From NCBI RefSeq assembly GCF_027172205.1, contig NC_070603.1, forward strand, positions 5,816,501 through 5,880,500: a stretch of 64,000 bases of DNA. Direction: 5' to 3'. The position numbers were made by a program, and so were the translations under genes. Below the pieces are notes generated by a model. The model was not told the DNA's origin, searched no databases, and saw only the letters and a list, made by a program, of their open reading frames with translations. The stretch is from Podarcis raffonei (Eukaryota; Chordata; Lepidosauria; Squamata; Lacertidae). Shown in pieces: positions 48,843 through 60,400 of this stretch. Numbering within the stretch: position 1 is the first letter of the stretch; the number at the start of each line of letters is the position of its first letter.

Positions 48843-49146
48843 GTAAAAGACCGACGGATACGTGGTCAGCCAAAGATACTTTGGTGTCTGAGGTGCAAAA
48901 TCCAGACTGAAGCACTCCCACTTCCCCGGAGAATGAATGATCGTGAGACCCGATCCATTAGGGAGCGTTTGCTTGTGGTCAGATCTGCCTTCCGCTGAAG
49001 TCTGCCACCCAAGGTGATGGGTTTGCATTTGGGCGGATCTTAAATGGCTTGCACAGGTTGATATTTCAGGCCCTGAGGCACAGCGTTAGAGCTTACATGC
49101 CTTGTATGCAGACTCCTATGTTGGAAGCGGTGGCCCTCCAAAGTTA

Positions 49147-49506
49147 AAGGTAAAGGGACCCCTGACCATTAGGTCCAGTCGTGGACGACTCTGGGTTTGT
49201 GCGCTCATCTCGCTCTATAGGCCAAGGGAGCCGGTGTTTGCCTGCAGACAGCTTCCGGGTCATGTGGCCAGCATGACTAAGTCGCTTCTGGCGAACCGTA
49301 GCAGCGCACGGAAACGCCGTTTACCTTCCCACCGGAGTGGTACCTATTTATCTACTTGCACTTTGACGTGCTTTCGAACTGCTAGGTGGGCAGGAGCTGG
49401 GACTGAGCAACGGGAGCTCACCCCGTCGCGGGGATTCGAACCGCCGACCTTCTGATCGGCAAGTCCTAGGCTCTGTGGTTTAACCCACAGCGCCACTCGC
49501 ACCCCG
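49147..49506 (-). mobile_element. Sauria-type SINE, full length, minus strand
   Basis: The tail AAGGTAAAGGGACCCCTGA is at left. The B box GGGATTCGAACC and the head TGGTTTAACCCACAGCGCCA are at right. AAGTTA flanks both sides (49,141-49,146 and 49,507-49,512). Confidence 0.93.
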
Positions 49507-49512
49507 AAGTTA

Positions 49513-49634
49513 GAATCATAGAAATATAGGGTCATCTCACCCAAGTCCTTGCAATTCAGGAATCTTTTGCCCAATGTGGGGCATGAGCCCACAACCTCAA
49601 GATTAAGAGTTTCATGCTCTACCAACTAAGCTGT
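49513..49634 (-). mobile_element. tRNA-Lys-derived SINE with CR1-like tail
   Basis: On the minus strand the first 65 bases nearly spell a tRNA-Lys(CUU): AGCTTAGTTGGTAGAGCATG, the anticodon loop CTCTTAATC, and GGCTCATGCCCCACATTGGGC. They are followed by CCTGAATTGCAAGGACTTGG and the CR1 terminus CTATGATTCT. A tRNA head fused to a LINE tail is SINE architecture. A few changes (for instance in the B box) show that it is not a working tRNA gene. Confidence 0.8.
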
Positions 49635-49735
49635 GTGTTGTTGGGCTGTATCTCCCACCAGCATCCGTTGGCTGGGACTGGTGGGAGTTAGTTGGGAGTC
49701 CAACAACCTCTGAAAGGTCACAGCTTCCCTGGTGT
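49635..49735. mobile_element. Palindromic hAT-like MITE copy
   Basis: GTATCTCCCACCAGCATCCG and the inverse GGTGGGAGTTAGTTGGGAGT with AACAACCTCTGAAAGGTCAC. Confidence 0.5.
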
Positions 49736-50134
49736 AAAGGCTGCACCAGCTTGAGACTGATTATTCTCTCCCAGGTGGTGCTAAGAACCTGTGAAGCGGC
49801 CTTACCCTGAGGCAGACCATTAGTCTGCTGAGCCCAGTACAATCTCCTTTGATTGGCAGCAGCCCATCAAAGTCTCTGGCAAAGACTTGACACCCAAGAT
49901 TTATTCAATGAAAAAGGCACTAGGTGAAGTATGTGCTCTACGCCAGAGCTCTGCCTCTTTTAGTCCAGAAGATACATTCCAGTTCAGTGTAGCTTTATTA
50001 TTATTTTTGAATTGTAGAAAATGGAGAAATGCAAAAAAAAGAGGGGGGAAATCAATATTGGAAAAACGGCTTAATAGTCATTCAGAGGAAGCTTGATAAC
50101 ACCACATTCCCAGCCGAATAAAATGGGTCATAAT

Positions 50135-50510
50135 GGCTCGGTTGTACTTAACGCTAAGCCAAACTGTGGCTTAGAGCGAATTGTGCCACAGAGGAGATTG
50201 TGATTGCTTTGTTCCTCCTCCTGTGCTGCTGTGAGTTAAGCCATGTTATCCAAACCTGGGCTTGTGGCTTGTCTCATTCCAGACCCGGCAAACCATGAGC
50301 TGTAGTGTTTGCTTACACCTTGTGGATTGTCTGGTGGAAATAAACCACAAGCCCAGGTGTAGACAACATGCAAAGCCCAAACCACAGCTTAGTTCACATT
50401 GGGACCAGAGAAAGAGCAAAGCGGCTGAGTTCTCTGCGCTGCTGGAGCCTGCATGCTCGTGCATTTATGCTAAGCCATGGTTTGGCTTAGTGTTAAGCAG
50501 GGACCAGGCC
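50135..50510. mobile_element. MITE with long AAGCCAAAC inverted termini
   Basis: The left end GGCTCGGTTGTACTTAACGC runs on into TAAGCCAAACTGTGGCTTAG. The right end is its inverse: CTAAGCCATGGTTTGGCTTA, then GTGTTAAGC, then GGACCAGGCC. The inverted ends are about 40 bp and roughly 80% alike. Further inverted AACCACAGCTTAG and AACCATGAGCTG units lie inside. Related to the copy near 36 kb. Confidence 0.65.
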
Positions 50511-50935
50511 ATTGTCCGTCTGCTGGAACTGGTGTCTTCCCCCAGTTCTTACTTCCTGAAGTCATGCACAGGGAGAAGACTGTGCAACTCTCCCTGCACC
50601 TGAATCTGAAGACGCTGGGTTGGGAGGAGAGATTGGCCATTTAGGGCAGGCTTTGCCATGTGAGCTGCCTGCTTGGGACACTGTGTACAAAGCTGAGCTC
50701 TTAAGAAGGCCAGGCTGAACCGTAGTTACAGTCTGAACAGATCTGCTACCTTCTGCTCTGCCCCTCAATAACAGCCGCACAACAGAAACTCTGTGCCTTT
50801 GCCAGCATTGCCACAGGCAGAAACCCAACGGAAGCAGCTTCCCCACCATGCGAGATGCACTTGTTGTGCCCGTCCAGCTCTGAAAGGGGAAAGAAAAGCA
50901 TGCAGCCTTGCTTTCATCACCAAATGCCGTTTCTG

Positions 50936-50954
50936 TAGTAGTAGTAGTAGTAGT

Positions 50955-51005
<51 letters not shown>

Positions 51006-51515
51006 TTTATTACTTATACTCCGCCCATCTGGCTGGGTTTCCCCAGCCACTCTGGGCAGCTTCCAGCAGGAGATTAAAAATACATTAAAACATCAGTCAT
51101 TAAAAAAACTTTCCTAAACAGGGCTGCCTTCAGATGTCTTCTAAAAGTCAGATATTGTTTGTTCCTTTAACATCTGATGGGAGGGCGTTCCACAGGGCAG
51201 GAGCCACCACCGAGAAGGCCCTCTGCCTAGTTCCCTGTAAGCTCACTTCTCGCAGGGAGGGAACCGCCAGAAGGCCCTCGGAGCTGGACCTCAGTGTCCG
51301 GGCAGAACGATGGAGGTGGAGACGCTCCTTCAGGTATACTGGGCCGAGGCCATTTAGGGCTTTAAAGGTCAGCACCAACACTTTGAATTGTGCTCGGAAA
51401 TGTACTGGGAGCCAATGTAGGTCTTTCAAGACCGGTGTTATGTGGTCTTGGCGGCCGCCCCCAGTCACCAGTCTAGCTGCCGCATTCTGGATTAATTGTA
51501 ATTGTAAGAGTGGCT
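50936..51515 (-). mobile_element. L2 LINE 3' end with TAG/AAT tail
   Basis: The minus strand encodes DHITPVLKDLHWLPVHFRAQ, then FKVLVLTFKALNGLGPVYLK and AFSVVAPALWNALPSDVK, in one frame for 106 codons (51,148-51,468). After it come GGAAACCCAGCCAGATGGGC and a (TAG)n(AAT)n tract at 50,936-51,001, the short-repeat tail of this family. Well preserved, so probably a recent copy. Confidence 0.88.
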
Positions 51516-51554
51516 TCTTGCTGATGGTTTTTCACCCTCTTCCGCCCTGCCCAG

Positions 51555-51761
51555 GATTTGCTGGCGCTCCTCTGTCTGTGGCAAGGAGCATGATTATTGG
51601 CACTTCAGCAGTCTGCTGCCCCTGGGGAGAGAGGTCTCTGCCTTTTCTGTCCAAAGGAAATGATGTCTGAAGCCAAGCTACAGGGAGAGATGAAGCCAGA
51701 AGGAGGCAGCAGTGAGCCCATGACAACCCAGGAGCTGCTTCAGAGGCTCCGGGAGCTGGAG
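51555..51761 (+). other. NCKAP5L: NCKAP5L first coding exon with 5' UTR
   Basis: A strong acceptor, TTCCGCCCTGCCCAG, ends at 51,554, only about 40 bases right of an L2 relic. The donor GAG|GTACGT follows 51,761. The ATG pair at 51,660 and 51,663 opens the main frame. An upstream ATG at 51,590 opens a 26-residue frame that overlaps it. Confidence 0.75.
51590..51670 (+). other. Overlapping upstream ORF in NCKAP5L 5' UTR
   Basis: The frame reads MIIGTSAVCCPWGERSLPFL then SKGNDV and stops at TGA 51,668-51,670, a few bases inside the main frame. If transcribed as drawn, ribosomes that use it cannot simply reinitiate downstream. They would have to back up or leak past it. Confidence 0.5.
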
Positions 51762-54425
51762 GTACGTTCCTTAGTTTTCTCCCCAGAAGAGTTTAGGCAC
51801 AAGGAGTGACAGAGGTAATGGCTTAAGACCCTAAGAAAACCCCCCACACACACTTTTTGTGAGTGGGGTGGTTTTTCCTTTGGCGAGGGACCAAAATAGC
51901 ATCTGTTTCACTTGGCTGGGGAACTGCCCTGGACCCACTGATGCCTCATTGGCCCTCCGAGGCTTCTACCAGTCACTGGGAGGTTAGATTTAAGATTTTG
52001 GAAGTGAATGTGAGTGACATTCCGTTTTGCTGGGGGTGAGGGCAGGCTTCCAGGGAAGGTGGTTGGAGGAGGCTCACAAAAACCTAGATCCAAAACAGCT
52101 ACTGTGAATCTGGTTTTTTATAACACAATAGATTTCATTGTGAATATTCTTCCGTAGCAGTTAACAAAGTGGGGTGGGGATCAATTGGGATAATGAACCT
52201 GCCTTGTTTCTTTTTGTACAAAACTAGGCTCGTTAGTACATCACATTCCAGATAGGAATAACATTTGGTGGTCCGTTCACTTACCTCCATTTATGAAAGA
52301 TTATGAAGGGAAACAAAATTTCTACAAAGTTTTCCTGTGTCGGTGCCCCCCCCCCCAGCCAGGATCTGGATTGAGTTAAACTAGGGTTAGTCAATGTGGT
52401 GCCTTCAAAAGGTTGATAGACAACAACTCCCATCATGCCTGACCATTGGCTGTACTGGTTGGGGCTGATGGGAGTGGCGCTAGTTGGCTCTGCTAGTGCT
52501 CTGTTCCACCATCTCTGGAGACACATGGTCATTTATTTTGTCCATTTAGTCATGTAACACTGGCCATTAAAAAAAAAAAGAATGTTTGACTTGCCTTTAG
52601 TGGCATATTTTTGTATGGCAGAAATGGAATAGCCCCTGTCCCCTGGCTTTGAGGCAGAAGCATCTTCTCCCAAGCGTCAAAAGATCACTCTGATGGAATT
52701 AAGACCACAGTATGCCCAGAGAGTGCAGGGGCAGGCTTGCAGGTGACTTGAGGAAGCGAGTAGAGCCATGTGCAGTTCCACTTCTGCCTTCTTCCAGTGT
52801 GTAGGAGCCCTTTGCAAGAGCAGATTGTGATGTGGGTCCACTTATGGGACAGTGGGCAACAAGCTAATAGAGTGGAAGGACTCACTGCTCTTGTTTCTGA
52901 AGGCTGCCTGCCTACTGAAGCTGTTGCTTTTGACCCTTCTGTGTTCTTAAGTATGCAAGAAGATCACTGGTGGATCAGGCCAAAGGTCCATCTGTCCAGC
53001 GTCTTGTTCTCACAGTGGCCAACCCTATGCCCCTATGGGAATCCCACTAGCAGGGCATGAGTGTACCAGCGCTCTCCTCCTAGTAACTGGTCTTCAGAGG
53101 CATACCTCTGCCTTCAGCAGTGAGGGTAGAACATCCATTGTGGCTAGTAGCCATTGAGAGCCTTAGCTGCCACAAAATGGTCTAATTCTTTTTTAAAACC
53201 ATCCACGTCACTGGCCAGAACTGCATCACAGAAGCCTGGGCTTAAGCCTTGGTCTTGCCATGCCGCAGTGTAAAAACTTCCCTGTAGGGCAAGGGAGCTA
53301 AAGGAGAGCAGGAAAGGGAAACAAGTTTTTTTTAGCATATTTACAAGCAGTTTATTCAGTGTACAGCAGGACAAAAGGAAAACATGTCTGATCTCCTTCA
53401 TGTCCAAAAGCAAGCAGCTTAAGCAAAAGCTATACACAAACAGAAGTTTCCAGCAAGCTGTGCTGGAGTGTAAGCAGACATGTGACACACAACAATCCTG
53501 CCTGTTCCTTAAGGTGGAACGGAATATTTTAACAGTCTTTGCCTTTTTTATTATTATAATTTATTGAAGATTTTGTTGATTTACAAATGTGTGTGCAGTG
53601 TCTCTCTCTCGTATTACCCCCCCCATGTAACGTTTTTACAAATCAGTTTCACTTGTTGGGGAAACAAGATGTTCTTTGCTTCCATTTCTTCCTAGAGAGG
53701 AAAGCTGGGATTCTGGGCCCTTTTGCTCACCTGTTGTCTGATTATATTCCCAGGCAGAGAATTCGGCTTTGGCACAAGCCAATGAGAACCAGCGAGAGAC
53801 GTACGAACGCTGCCTTGATGAGGTACAGCTGCCTTCCCTTCTCATTTTCCAAGAGGGCCTTTCCCTTCCATTTTCCTTTTTTTGGGGGGCGGGGGGCGGG
53901 ACGACTACAGCCTGTTTCAGGGTCCTTAAGAGTTTCCTCCTCTTACCTGTTTTTTACTGTTCTACAGGTAGCAAATCATGTTGTGCAGGCGCTGTTAAAC
54001 CAAAAGGTGAGTCTCTTACCTTGTGCAAATCTCATGTTGCAAACAATTTAGGGTTTCCCCCAAGAACGTTTGCTTGTTTTTGCAGGTGCATTGTGCAACT
54101 TGCCATTGACACCATAATAGTGCATCAGCGATAGATTTACACTGGATCATCCAGACATCATTCTGCTTTATTAGCTGATTCATTGAAGGATGTGTCTGTG
54201 GGGTGGGGGGTGGGATGGCAGGATGTGGGGGGTGGGGGTGAAGCTGTCTCCCAAACACCAACTTAGAGGGTGAAGCCCACTGACCTTTCTCTTTCCTTAG
54301 GACCTTCGTGAAGAATGCATCAAGCTGAAAAAGCGCGTCTTTGACCTTGAGCGACAAAACCAGGCCCTGAGTGATCTCTTCCACCAGAAGCTGACCTCTG
54401 TCTCTCTCTCCCAGGTGGGTCCATT

Positions 54426-54479
<54 letters not shown>

Positions 54480-57400
54480 CCCCCCCACCCCACTTTTTCT
54501 TCTCAGGCACTCAGCCTTGCTCTCTGCATGGATGCACAAACAGGAAGCTTCTTGGTTGTGTGTGATGGAAGTCTTAGAACCATAAAACCAGAAATGGCTC
54601 TTTTTCTGGTGTGCTTCAAACTGTTTCATTGAGAGAGCAGATCCCATACCCAAAATAGGACAAAGTGTATTCAGCTAAGTAGCCCTGGCTGTGGAATCTC
54701 ACACAAAGACGACTGCTAGCACAATGGTGCTTCTCCCCAATATCCGCCTCAAAATTGGACTGGGGTGTGTGTAGAAAAAACCCCAGGCCAGCACATGGGG
54801 GCAGGGAGGAGAGGTTTAGACCATTCAATCAGGCCACAGAAATGCTTGCGCAGACAGAGTGATCTGCTTAGAACAAGGTTAAATCCCTCCCATCTTTATT
54901 TTTAGGTATTTTTTATTTTTTAGAAACCTGTGTTGCTTTTCATCCCCACTGTCCTTGGGTTTTAGACTGCTTTGCATAGAAACAACAGCCATGGGGTGAT
55001 GGTTATATTGCATGTGTTTCTATGTAATGTATAGTCTGGTCCTCCTAACGGTGCAGCCTTCGTACATCTTACTCACGTGGTGCATCTCAGCCTACAACCC
55101 ACCATGTCTTAGTGCATCTTGGATTTCCTGGGGTTGGAGGTGAAGGGACATGGGCTGCCTCTGGCATCACTGTTTCAGCTACAGTTGAGTTAGAAGACAA
55201 CCAGAGTGGCTTCTTGGGACTGACCAGTGACAGTTGTGCTGATAAGAAGCCTGGGTGGGTGGGGAGTGAAGGGGCAGCATCAGTGAGTGAATGAAAGTGG
55301 GATCTTAAGTGGAATCTCATGAGCTTTGCCCTACGGGGTTTCCCCCAGCTGGCCACTATGAGATCAGGGTGCTGGCTAGAAGGGCCTTTGGCCTGATCCA
55401 ACAAGCTGTTCTTACTGTTCCCTTGAGTAATTCATGCAACTCAGTACTTGCCAGTGGCCTTTTCAGCCTTGCTTATCTGGCTGCCTTGCCATTTCACCTT
55501 TGGAATTCAGGAATGCATTTTAAAGCAAGCCAGGTGTACACAACATCATCTTAAAAGCCCCATAAGACCATTGAGGGTGGAATCTATTTGCGTTTTTTTG
55601 TTTTGTTTTTTAATCCTTCCCTTCACCATAATGCCCTAGGGTGTGTCATAGCAATTTTAAAACAGTTTAACCAAAGCAGAGTGGAAACGCACCTTGTGGA
55701 GAGCGGTTTTCCCTCTGAGTGTCTGTGTGAAGGTTATGAGCCTGTGTGTATCGGATGCCTGGCTGCGGTTCTACTGAGGCTGTTTAGAGTGGCAGTTCCT
55801 CCCTTGCTGCAGTGCCTTTGCCCTTCATGGTGCTCCTTCTATCCCCAGCTCCCAGCCCATCCTGCTTCCTTGCTCTCGGATCCATTGTCCATCTCCCAGC
55901 CAGGCACGGTGGAGAAGCTCCCCGCTTCATTACCTTTGGGACACTGCATCTTGCAGAGAGAGGTATGTTCTGCAAAGCGCCCCTGCCCTGAATTACCTGC
56001 GAGGGTCTTTTCTGCCTCTGCAGCACCCAGCCCCCCCCCGGTACTCTTCCCGTCGCATCCCTGTTTCACCGCAACTTAGAGACTGAAGGTGTTTGCTTCT
56101 TGGAACGGGGCCCAGAGCCATTAATTGCTGCTTTGCTGTGCGGCTCGGCACTGTGTGTACCTTAGATGCAGCTGACATCTCAAGGTGCCAGGCTCGACAG
56201 CTCGCACTGAATCATGGGAATTTTGGACGCAGCCCAGTTTCCCAGGGAAGAAGAAGAAGAGATTATCTGACGTGGACCCAAAATTAGAATGCTGGTCTTT
56301 TTTCCATCTGGGGGATACTTTGGGTAGAAGCACCTGTTAACAGGTGAGAGACTGTTCCAGTTGGTAGGCTTGGGGGGTCGTCATTCCCAGGTGGCATCAA
56401 AAACTGGGGGCAAGCTGAGGCTTTCAGATATGCCTGCAAGGCAGCAGATGCAAGATTGGGCGTTGGAGGTAAGGGCTAAAAAGCCGCCTGGTCAAGCATT
56501 CCAGCCCCACCACAGACACCATTTCCCCCTTACGGTCTCTGTACAGCTCAAGCTTCCTCCAGATTTTTTTGCTGAATTTATGCCGCAAGAATAGAGGAGC
56601 TGTGGCATGAGCTGGAAATGTTCTTTGCATGGGAAGGGACCATAGAGTGGTAGTGGAACACTTGCTTGGTTGTGCAGAAGGCCACCAGTTCAGTCGCTGG
56701 CATCTCCAGGTGAAAGGTTCTTGGGCAGCAGAGTATGGGATGCAGGCAGAGATAATGACTGGCTTGGACAACCAAACAAGCCAGGATATGCGTGAGCATC
56801 AGGCACCTGTGTGCATCCCTTTCCAAATAGGAAAACAGGTCAGGAACTCGGTTAGCCATAGCTTCCCATGGCATTTGAACCAGGAAACTGGTTTGAAGGC
56901 TCCCAAACAAGCCAGGATGCGAAGCCATGGTTTAAAGGTGGCCACCAAATCCTGCTTTGCTTGGAAGCCATTGACCACATTTTTCCTGCTTTGGGCCTAA
57001 GGGGACTCTGGGCAGCTGAGGCTTCCTGACTTGTCTCCTTGCTTGCGCAAAGGGGCTGCGTGTAGATGTGGGAAGCTTGTGAGTATCCTGACATCTTCAG
57101 CCATGATTTAATCGTTGGAACCTGTTTGTGTATGTTTGTGTGTATGATCTAGAGGTTTTTACACTTTGCCTCTCCCCTTTCCGACTCCCCATAGGTCATT
57201 TCTGAGGAGCAGTGTGCTGGCACTCCAGGGCCCAACCCCCAGTCCTTGGAAGCCCTGTCCCCGTTCCTGCGCAAGAAGGCCCAGATCCTGGAGGTGCTTC
57301 GCTCGCTGGAGGAGATGGACCCCCTGCTCGCCTTCCCCTCCCCTTGGAGAGAGCCTGGGCAGGGGGGCTCTCCAGAAGGGGTGACGGCCGAAGCCTGGCC

Positions 57401-60400
57401 CTGCCTGCTGCTGTCGCAGGGGGAAGGGGTCTCTAGGCAGCCCCCTCCGAAAGGAGAGGGCAGCTCCTCCTCCTCCTCGGACGAGGCCGGCGAAGGCGAC
57501 CCCCCAGAGAAAGGACACCCCGGGCAGGTGCTGCTGAGCGCTCTGGCCGAGCACAAGCTGGACTTGGGCGACATGGAGACTTACCTGCACCAGGTCCTGA
57601 GGGAGGCAGGCGACAGCGCTCTGCTCAATGGGGAGCCCAATGGGCCTGGCTTGGTGGAAGCCCCAGAGGGGCAGCTGGGCAGCTACAAGCACATCCAGGC
57701 GGTCAGTTGCCTGGAGGCCTTGGGGCCGCCCTCGGCTTGCAGGGAGCCGACTTACCTTGGGGTCTTGGCACCAAGCGAGGGCAAGGACAAGTCCCGCCCA
57801 GGCCCGCCCATCCCCTCCCCCTCCAAGGTGCTCAAGTTGCTCAAGATGCCGCCCCCGCCCAGCCCTGCTGCCCTCCGCCTCAGCCCCCAGCTGACCCGCA
57901 GCTCCAAAATCCCTTGTCGCAGCAACACCTACGAGGTGTACCACTCCCCGACGCCCAGCCGCAAGGGCTCCCCGGACAGTCCCTTTCCCAGCGACTCCAG
58001 CATTGCTGGGGGACACCCCTCTCCCAAGGCTGCCCGGCACCTTGTTCCGGTGCCCCCCAAAGTCACGCCAACCTCTCCTGACCCCTTTGGCTACCACAAG
58101 CCCCACGAGTACGAGAATGTCTTAGAGCTGTCCCTCAGCAGCGCCATCAGTCCTCATGCCCACTCCCCCCGAGATGCCAAGCTGGATGTCCCCGAAGCAC
58201 TCCCACCCGTGTGCCGTTCGGCACCCCTCCGTGCCGTGCCGCCCAGCGACGTCTCGCTTGAGCCCTGCCCCTTTGCCGGGGGCCGGGAAAAGCCGGGCCC
58301 TGAGAGCAGGCACTCTCCGCCACTCGCTCGCCGAGCCTCTGAAGGCTCCAAGAAGGTGGCAAACGGGCCCAGCAAGCGGGCGCCTGAGGCAGCCAACATG
58401 CCCTTCAAAGAGCGGCTTACTGTGCTCGGGAGGCTGAAGGGAGCGGAGGGCAAGGAGGCGCCAGGCTTTGAGAAAGGGAGGGCCCCGGCCCGGCTCTGTG
58501 AGCGCACCGAGGGCTTTGGCGAGGCTCACCCCAGGCTGGGCACCGGAAGCAGCAGCCTCAAGCACCACGAGCCTTGCCATGGCGGCGAACCGGCCCCTCG
58601 GTGCTACTCCTCCCACTCGGTCGGCTCCCGTGGCAGTGACCCCGAACACCACGTCTCCAAGAGCCGCTTGCTAGGAACCCCGGGTGCAAGGAACCCTCCC
58701 AAGCCCCCACCACCAGGGAAGAACACCAAGAGTCCTCATGGGAGCCCGACCAAGTTGCCGTCCAAATCCCCAACCAAGGCCTCCGCCCCGGAGCCCAAGC
58801 CGTGCCAGGCACCGGCCAAGACGCCCACCAGCGTCGGGCGCAAGAACCCGCCTTGCCTGGACTCGGTCAAGGGCAGCAAAGCTGGACCTCCAGCCAGCAT
58901 TGAGGAGAAGGTGATGAAAGGTATTGAGGAGAACGTTTTGCGCAGGCACAAAGGAGGGGCGGCAGCAGGTGAGGCGAAGCAGAAGAACTCAAGCGGCCTC
59001 GCCAGCTGGTTTGGCCTGCGCAAGAGCAAGCTCCCTGCCCTCAGCCGCAGGCCTGAGGCCCCCAAAGTCAAGGAGGGCAAGATGGTCTCTCGCAGGCTGG
59101 AGGCTGAGAGCCTAAACATTTCCAAACTCATGGAGAAGGCGGAGGACCTGCGCAAAGCCCTAGAGGAAGAGAAGGCCTACATCAACGGGTTGGCCTTGGA
59201 CAAGCCCCGGCCCCACGCCTGCGACACCGGCCACAGTCAGCTGACGCTGATGTATCAGGAGGTGACTGCCGAGAACTTCATGCAGCAGCTGCTCAATAGG
59301 TAGGTGACGCAGCTGAAGCCCAGTTCCTGTGAGAGTTATCAGCATAGAAGAATGAGTCTTGCTGAGGAAGAATCAGCATGGCTTCTGCAAGAGTAACTCC
59401 TGTCTCACAAGCTTCTTAGAGTCCTTGAGAGTGCCAGTCAGCATGGGGATAGGGGTGATCTGGTAATCACGGTATACTTGGGCTTTTGAAAACCTTTTGT
59501 CAAAGCCTCCCCCACGGCTTCTGAGTAAACCGATCAGTAATGGGTTAGGAGAGAAGGTCCGCTTTCCATAGATTCATAGACTTTGAAGGGACCTTAGCAG
59601 TCATTTAGTCCAGGGCCGTGCTCAGTGCAGCATCTGCAGTGCACAATGCAACTAAAATATCCCTGGTGGACAACTGCTTAGCTTCTGCTTAAATACTTCC
59701 AGCAAAAGAAAGCATACCACTTCCTGAAGCAGAAAATGTTTTTGGGATAACTAGTTAAAAGAACAGGATGCCAAGAGCAGGACAGTTACTCTTAGTGGAG
59801 GGATGTGAGAAATTGGAGAAGAACAGAGGAAGAACTTGCTGGATCAAGCCAAAGGTACATCTAGTTTAGCATCCTTTTTTCACTTGGCCACCCAGATCCC
59901 TGTGGGAAGCCTCCAGGCTAGACAAGGGGGCAGCAACACTCTGCCCACACACCATTCGCAGCAAATGGTGTTTCTTAGGATCCCCCAAGGATCTGTATTG
60001 GGACTGGTGCTTTTTGTCTCGTTCATAAATTACCCAAGAGTTGGGGGTGAGCAGTGAGGTGCTCCAGTGTGCTGATGACACCCAGTTGTTCAGAGTGGTA
60101 GAAATAAAAAGGAATTGCAAAGAACTCCTGAGTTATCTCTCAAAATTTAATGACTGAGGTTCAAAGTAAGTACAGGCAACCTGTTTGCACTTGTTCAAAG
60201 AATTGTGCGCACGTTGGCCATTTTTGTACCTAGAAGAGGATGGAATTAGGGACATGATGGGCTTCTGCACACTGCCAGCATACGCAGTGACCCTAAATGC
60301 ACGCTCCCCCCGAGATAGGGGGTTGCCTGTAAGTGTAAAGTGATGCAAAAATTTCAAACTTCACATATCTGTTTGTGGGAGTCTAAACTGGCAGTGACTC

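Noticed and set aside
49513-49634. Working tRNA-Lys gene
   Set aside because: The head is close to tRNA-Lys, but the B box and stems carry changes, and a CR1-like tail is attached where a terminator should be.
57159-58106. Antisense frame of 315 codons opposite NCKAP5L
   Set aside because: It is the shadow of a GC-rich coding exon whose third positions are mostly G or C, which removes stops on the other strand. No splice or start context.
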